A DNA stretch of 64,000 nt from Streptomyces xanthophaeus (lineage in GTDB: Bacteria > Actinomycetota > Actinomycetes > Streptomycetales > Streptomycetaceae). Every line of letters starts with the position of its first letter. Position 1 is the first letter of the stretch. The stretch covers positions 124,001 through 188,000 of the forward strand of contig NZ_JOFT01000011.1 in NCBI RefSeq assembly GCF_000725805.1. Reading direction: 5' to 3'. The notes below the pieces were generated by a model. The model was not told the origin of the DNA, searched no databases, and saw nothing but the letters and a program-made list of their open reading frames with translations. Shown piece by piece: positions 59,476 to 64,000 of the stretch. The position numbers and the translations under genes are program-made.

Positions 59476-60969
59476 TCAGTCCCACTGTCCCCGCATCGCC
59501 ACCAGCCGGTGCAGCACCACGGGATCCAGGGCCGGGTTCGCTGCGGCCACGTGGGCCAGCTCCTCGTCGTCGAGGAGTTCCATCAGCCGCGGCTGCGGGA
59601 GATTCGGGTGGCGTGCCAGCACGGCCCGTACCGCAGGGTCGGGGTCCCGGGTGAGCCGCTCCACGGTTGCCGGCGCGGTCCGGGGGTCGAGGGCGGCCAG
59701 GGCGCGGACCTCGGGGTCGTCGTGGTCGGCAAAGGCGGCCAGGCCGGTGGTGGGGAAGTTCGGCCGGGTGGTGAGGTGCGCACGCTCATGGCCGTCGTAC
59801 TCCAGGAAGCTGCGCAGCAGCAGCGCAGCCGGGGCGTCCGGATGGTTCAGGGCCAGCTGTACGCGTACGCCGAGATCCTCGTCGGCGGCCAGGCGCTCTA
59901 CGAGGTCGAGCGGCAGGAAGCGGTCCGTGGCCGCCCTCCGGCGCAGCAGCGGGTGACCGGAGCCCGCGTTTCGGCGTACGTCCTCGGGGTCCCGGGGCAC
60001 GTAGGGCTCGGGATACGAGTGGAACGAGTCGTCCAAGGGGATCTCGTAGTCGATCGCGTCGCGTTCCTCCTCGCTCAGCTCAGGGTGCACGGACAGGGCG
60101 AGCCGGACCTTCGGGTCGGGGTCGGCGGCGAGCGCACGGCGCTCGGCAGCTCCGAGGTCCGGGCGGTGGGCGATGGTCTCGCGCACCTCCGGGTCCGGAT
60201 CGGCGGACAGGAGGACCACCACGTCGGCGGGCAGGCTGGGGTTGCGGGCGATCGCCGCCCGCTCTCCTTCGGCGACCGGAGCGGTGAGGACCTTGTCCAC
60301 GACGGTTCTGCTCAGGGCCCGGTGCATGAGGATGTCCCAGCGTGCGTGACACGCCCGGTCAGGCAGTTCGCGCTCCGTCCACGCCGGATCCTGGCTCTGC
60401 ACGTGCCTCTGTGCGCGTTCCCTGACGTGCTCGTCGGGGTCTGCCAGCAGTGCGGCCTGTACGCCGGCGGGCAGCAGATCCCACATTCCGACCCCCAAGC
60501 AGCGGACCTTCGCGACCGGATGGGTGGGCATGGACCGACGCAGCTCGATGGAGGTCTGCTGGTAGAAGTTGCCGTGGAGGAGTTCGTCGTCGTACGTACT
60601 GATCATGTGCACGGCCGTTTCGTCGGGCAGTGGCCTGACGAAACTGCCGGCAGGGACCCGGGGAGCCGCGGCGAGGTGGGCACGGACGAACCATTCCGGA
60701 TCGTCCACCAGTTGGGCCCGTTGTGCCGGATCGACATGGGGGTTGCGGGCGAAGAACGAGCGGGTGCGGGTGTCGGGGTGCTCGAGCACAGCGCTGACAA
60801 CGGCTTCGGGCAGGATCCGGTCCCGGCACAGCACCATCCGTACGGCCGCCGGACCGTCGGCGAGCAGCCGCAGCAGTACGTCCTGCGGCGAGGACGGATT
60901 CAGAGCCACCCCGGCGAGCCGACGCGCGGGCAGATCGGCGGTTTCCCAGATTTCTTCAGGTGTAGGCAT
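59476..60969 (-). CDS. Large leucine-rich-repeat-variant (LRV) protein
   Basis: The 497-residue protein starts MPTPEEIWETADLPARRLAG. It has about fifteen 24-residue helical repeats: NPSSPQDVLLRLLADGPAAV, HPDTRTRSFFARNPHVDPAQ, DPDPEVRETIAHRPDLGAAE, DPDPKVRLALSVHPELSEEE and others. The P-x-L...LA.DPDP.VR signature matches the protein at 25869. Such solenoids are scaffolds; the partner is unknown. GGGGGG before ATG 60969 supports the start. Confidence 0.9.
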   Translation of the reverse strand: MPTPEEIWETADLPARRLAGVALNPSSPQDVLLRLLADGPAAVRMVLCRDRILPEAVVSAVLEHPDTRTRSFFARNPHVDPAQRAQLVDDPEWFVRAHLAAAPRVPAGSFVRPLPDETAVHMISTYDDELLHGNFYQQTSIELRRSMPTHPVAKVRCLGVGMWDLLPAGVQAALLADPDEHVRERAQRHVQSQDPAWTERELPDRACHARWDILMHRALSRTVVDKVLTAPVAEGERAAIARNPSLPADVVVLLSADPDPEVRETIAHRPDLGAAERRALAADPDPKVRLALSVHPELSEEERDAIDYEIPLDDSFHSYPEPYVPRDPEDVRRNAGSGHPLLRRRAATDRFLPLDLVERLAADEDLGVRVQLALNHPDAPAALLLRSFLEYDGHERAHLTTRPNFPTTGLAAFADHDDPEVRALAALDPRTAPATVERLTRDPDPAVRAVLARHPNLPQPRLMELLDDEELAHVAAANPALDPVVLHRLVAMRGQWD

Positions 60970-61186
60970 GTGCGATGACCCCCCGTGCATCAACTGGCCG
61001 CCTGCTCGCGGCCATCGGGCCGTGACCTTACAGGCCTCGCCCGCGACGACCGAGCCCGATGGCGGACGGTTACCGCAGATCATCGGCGTCTGCCCTCTAC
61101 TTTATGGACAAAGAAGCCAGTGCCCTCAGCCGAGGAGTACGAGGAGCAGTACAAAAGCGCGTTGTCCCACACCCAGAAGGAAAAGA

Positions 61187-61690
61187 ATGATGCGCCCCAT
61201 GAAATACACCGTCTCCATCGAGATCGCCCTGCCTCGGGAGAAGGTGGCCCAGCTGCTCGCCGACCCGGCACACCTGCCGAACTGGCTGCGGGGCCTGGTG
61301 CTCCACGAGCCGCTGAGCGGGGAGCACGGGCAGCTCGGCACCACGTCGCGGGTCGTGATGCAGATGGGCCAGCGGAAGATGGAGTGCACCGAGACCATCA
61401 CACGCCGGGAACCGGCGGACCTGCGCGAGATTCCGAAATCGGGCGTCGTCCACTTCGACCGCGAGATCGTCGGCGAGGGAATGTGGAGCGCCGTGCGCGA
61501 CCGGCTGACCGAAGCAGGACCGGAAAGGACGCTCTGGGAGAGCGAGAACGAATACCGGTTCAGCGGCTTCCTGATGAAGCTGGTGGGACTTCTGATGCCC
61601 GGCGCGTTCCGCAAGCAGTCGCGGCTGCACATGCAGGACTTCAAGGCGTTCGCCGAGCAGGGGAAGGACGTCCGCGAAGCGACGGACTGA
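61187..61690 (+). CDS. SRPBCC (START-like) family protein
   Basis: The 167-residue protein starts MMRPMKYTVSIEIALPREKV. It shows AQLLADPAHLPNWLRGLVLH, MQMGQRKMECTETITRREPA, WESENEYRFSGFLMKLVGLL and KQSRLHMQDFKAFAEQGKDV, the helix-grip fold of polyketide-cyclase or lipid-binding proteins. AGAAGGAAAAG stands before ATG 61187. Confidence 0.93.
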   Translation: MMRPMKYTVSIEIALPREKVAQLLADPAHLPNWLRGLVLHEPLSGEHGQLGTTSRVVMQMGQRKMECTETITRREPADLREIPKSGVVHFDREIVGEGMWSAVRDRLTEAGPERTLWESENEYRFSGFLMKLVGLLMPGAFRKQSRLHMQDFKAFAEQGKDVREATD

Positions 61691-61793
61691 TCTGCCGATG
61701 CCGAAGGCGGCGAGGCCGGCACCGTCATGTCGGACAGCCAGGGAGACAGGGTGGCCTTCGAGGTCCCGCGCAGCAGCCGTCTACGCTCGCTGC

Positions 61794-62726
61794 ATGCAGC
61801 GCAGCGATGTCAGGCGGGCCGACGGCACCTGGGTGGGCCTGTCACTGGACGTCCAGGACCGCCACCAGCCGGGGCTGTGCGTGTTCAGTGCCGGGCCGCG
61901 ACTCCTGGTCTCCCGGCTGTCGCGGCCCGTGCTGCTCGCCGTCGTCGACGAGCAACTCGACGGCGTGGACTTCTGGCGCACCGACGAGTACCGCTCCGTC
62001 GTCCCGCCGCTGCGCGCCGATGCGGCGCGCGCCCTGGCGGGCAGCCCGCAACGGTGGGCCCACCGCTTCGCCCAGTACCTCATCGACGCGCCGGACAGCC
62101 CGTTGCACGAGGGCCGGTGGCTGCTCTCGTGCGACAGCCCGCTCCGGCGCTGGCGCCACGCCGACGAATCGCATGCCCAGTACTGGAGCTCGATGCTCGT
62201 CGACGGCCATCCGGACGGATACATCGACTGGTTCCTCCATTCCCACGGGTGGGAGGTCCTTGCGCTGCGACCGATGCCCGATGCCGACGACAGCCGGGTC
62301 AAGGCGTACCGCAAGCAGGCCCGTGAGGGCACGCTCCCGCCCGTCTTGCTGTGGTGGGTCAGCGGCCTGGACTGCCACCTGATCCTGGACGGGCACGCGC
62401 GGCTCGCCGCGGCGATCGCCGAATCCGTCGAGCCCCCGCTCCTGCAGTTGCACCGCACGGTGGCACGCGATGACCGGGCCGCGCGCATCGATGAGGCCGT
62501 GGGTTCCTACGAGGACGAACTGGCGCGCTTCGCCGAGCTGCGCGCCGTCCACGGCCCCACCGTCCCGGACGGGGCCGCCGGCGCCGGCCCGCGGCTCGTC
62601 CGCCTCCTCCACGGCCTGGACACCGCGGAACAGCCGACCTGGGCCTGGTCCCTGCCCGGCGGGGTGGACCAGTGGCATCGCCTGGCCCGCGAGGCGACAG
62701 CCGACCGCGACTGGCCTCCGGCCTGA
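61794..62726 (+). CDS. Hypothetical protein, 310 aa, with ParB-like motif
   Basis: A soluble protein starting MQRSDVRRADGTWVGLSLDV. It contains VLLWWVSGLDCHLILDGHAR, a pattern like the nucleotide-site DGHxR block of ParB/Srx proteins, and SVEPPLLQLHRTVARDD. The N-terminal 200 residues (YWSSMLVDGHPDGYIDWFLH) match no motif I know. The 5' neighbour is a SRPBCC gene 103 bases away. Confidence 0.8.
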   Translation: MQRSDVRRADGTWVGLSLDVQDRHQPGLCVFSAGPRLLVSRLSRPVLLAVVDEQLDGVDFWRTDEYRSVVPPLRADAARALAGSPQRWAHRFAQYLIDAPDSPLHEGRWLLSCDSPLRRWRHADESHAQYWSSMLVDGHPDGYIDWFLHSHGWEVLALRPMPDADDSRVKAYRKQAREGTLPPVLLWWVSGLDCHLILDGHARLAAAIAESVEPPLLQLHRTVARDDRAARIDEAVGSYEDELARFAELRAVHGPTVPDGAAGAGPRLVRLLHGLDTAEQPTWAWSLPGGVDQWHRLAREATADRDWPPA

Positions 62727-62749
62727 GCCCTGCCCAGGCCCTCTGGGCG

Positions 62750-62983
62750 CAGCCGAATCCCTCTCCCGGCCGCCTGACGCGGCCTGCCGGTCCGGAAGCA
62801 CCAGCCTGCCGCCGCCACGGCGTAGGCCTTCCTGTACGGGCGTTCGGTCCCGGCGAACTCGCTCTGCAAGCGGATCCGGGTGGCGAGGAGTTCCGCGAGC
62901 GGGGCCACGGCTGCCCGCTTCGCGGCTTGAAGGTCTTGGGCCTTCCTGAGGATCTCGTATGCATCCAGGCCCGGCCCAGCCAT
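62750..62983 (-). pseudogene. Spd-type conjugation-associated small gene, frameshifted
   Basis: A minus frame starting MAGPGLDAYEILRKAQDLQA continues AKRAAVAPLAELLATRIRLQ and AGTERPYRKAYAVAAAGW, a charged helical pattern like small proteins of Streptomyces integrative elements. After AAAGW the expected continuation is lost by a frame change. GGTGAGG precedes the start. Confidence 0.5.
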
Positions 62984-63695
62984 GTAGCGACACCTCACCC
63001 AAGCTTGGCACGAAGCCGACGTCATGATCTTCCGATTCCATTTATCCGAAACCGGCTGCCCCAGCCCGGCGAGCACCCTCAGGCTGCTGTTGCCGCCAGA
63101 ACCTGCCCATCACATGGTGCGAAGCCTCCGCTCAAACACCGCACCCTGCTCACCGCGGTCCTGCTCCACCTCCGCCGACAAACGCTGCTCGCGTTCGGTC
63201 AGCGGCCTGCCAACTGCACTCACCACCACCCAGAACGGGCCCCACCGCCTTTCCACCGCGCCGCCGGCCACGGCAGCGCCTACGCCTTGTACGTCATGGT
63301 CGGCATGAGGGTGGAGGCCGGGGGCCTGGAGGAAGCCGAAGCCCTGGCCCGGCAGGCCGCCGACCATGGAGACGCCGAGGTTCCGGCACTACCTTCCCCT
63401 GACACCACAGGGGCTCACCTGGCTTTGGCCGAAGGGCCTGGACCCGGACGGGACACCAAGGCCACCATGGCGCTCGTCACTGCCGGCTCGGCTCGGGCGC
63501 CATGCACTGCCGCACGCAATGTAGCGGTCGCCATCGGGCCGGGACACCCACTCCCGACAGGCGCCTACATAAACAACGCAAACCTGGCAGATCGGTACTC
63601 TGAGTTGCCCAGTTTCTGACCCGTCACCCATGCAGCGATGAGTTTTCCCGACCCGGCAAGTCTCACCATCGCTGTCGACAACACAGGAGGAGCAC
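62984..63695. other. Decayed region with a possible TPR scrap
   Basis: About 700 bases without an intact gene. On the plus strand near 63303-63373, VGMRVEAGGLEEAEALARQA followed by ADHGD looks like part of a tetratricopeptide-repeat protein, but flanking codons show nothing more. Confidence 0.4.
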
Positions 63696-64000
63696 ATGGC
63701 TCAGCTGCTCAGAGTCCAGAACTTCAACGTCTCGAGTGACGGGATCGGTGCCGGTGAGGACCAGACCCTCGAAAGGCCATTCGGGCACGTCGATCCCGAG
63801 AGGCTGTTCTCCTGGGCCGGCGCCACCGCGAGCTGGCCCATGCGCACCGACCCCGGAGGCAGCCGGGGCCTCGACGACTACCTCACGCGAGACTACGCAC
63901 GCAACATCGGCGCCGAGATCATGGGACGCAACAAATTCGGTCCCCAGCGCGGACCCTGGACGGACCACGACTGGCGCGGGTGGTGGGGTGCCGAGCCCCC
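63696..64000 (+). CDS. RibD/DHFR-like reductase (truncated by window edge)
   Basis: The frame starts ATG 63696 after AGGAGG and is open to the end (about 101 residues). It shows LLRVQNFNVSSDGIGAGEDQ, TLERPFGHVDPERLFSW and IMGRNKFGPQRGPW followed by DWRGWWGAEP. The SxDGxGAGxxQ and MGRNxFGPxRGPW blocks are typical of actinobacterial RibD_C-like reductases. The NADPH-binding half lies beyond the window. Confidence 0.92.
   Translation, partial: MAQLLRVQNFNVSSDGIGAGEDQTLERPFGHVDPERLFSWAGATASWPMRTDPGGSRGLDDYLTRDYARNIGAEIMGRNKFGPQRGPWTDHDWRGWWGAEP

Noticed and set aside
59329..60978. A 549-codon plus-strand frame antisense to the LRV gene
   Set aside because: The antisense frame mirrors the repetitive LRV gene, giving Gly/Val/Arg-rich pseudo-repeats; the minus-strand protein has the real LRV signature and RBS.

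Overview
The window reads as chromosomal or arm-type DNA of a Streptomyces or close relative. The evidence is very high GC with strong third-position bias, GTG/TTG starts, many one-component regulators, a spore-associated-protein-A-like exoprotein, a TipA-type MerR regulator, a class I terpene synthase and rare TTA codons. No tRNA, rRNA or core ribosomal gene is seen. Much of the window looks accessory: decayed mobile elements lie among short, well-formed operons.

Region 1 (1-8.1 kb) starts with a truncated SpoIIE/PP2C-type phosphatase and a divergent MarR regulator. A degraded IS605-type element follows, with an N-terminally replaced tnpB and a frameshifted tnpA between matching end hairpins. 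Next come a two-repeat type I-E-like CRISPR remnant, an overlapping RelE-like toxin/antitoxin pair, and a minus-strand graveyard with a Y-family DNA polymerase pseudogene, a HEAT/LRV fragment and an FAD monooxygenase fragment. An intact YceI gene and an IS630 transposase tail close the region.

Region 2 (8.1-23 kb) opens with an EF-hand protein translationally coupled to a terpene synthase. Beyond it are a ketosynthase scrap, small membrane and hypothetical proteins, a TipA-like MerR, and a run of stress or detoxification genes (AraC, three glyoxalase/VOC genes, YdeI-like, MerR plus monooxygenase, DHFR-like, another VOC). A GT2 glycosyltransferase and a CPA1 Na+/H+ antiporter end it.

Region 3 (23.4-25.9 kb) is a 2.47-kb IS701-type unit bounded by 25-bp inverted repeats and a TTAG target duplication. 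It holds a full transposase, a partial second copy of its 5' end and a SUKH (SMI1/KNR4) cargo gene. It sits in the upstream region of a leucine-rich-repeat-variant gene that carries a TTA codon.

Region 4 (27-38.6 kb) has an overlapping pair of small unknown genes, a small membrane gene and a DNA-binding-like gene preceded by a perfect 16-bp inverted repeat. ComB phosphatase, an ArsR-MFS efflux operon with an operator over its translation start, an exoprotein, RidA, a large lipoprotein and a membrane-anchored Mrr-type nuclease with a small membrane partner follow.

Region 5 (38.7-43.4 kb) contains a stand-alone, divergent HemC. Next is a putative cell-wall-sensing locus: a secreted peptidoglycan-binding-fold protein faces two overlapping membrane-bound HTH regulators, one carrying a homologous extracytoplasmic domain, across an intergenic region packed with GTGGGA-type palindromes.

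Region 6 (43.7-64 kb) has a GlxA regulator with a DJ-1 protein, a MerR regulator, a divergent ABC transporter/two-component system, and two AraC-GyrI paralogues flanking a family VIII esterase. MFS, HxlR/NmrA, DksA-like and a second LRV protein, SRPBCC, and a truncated RibD/DHFR-like gene at the right edge complete the window.
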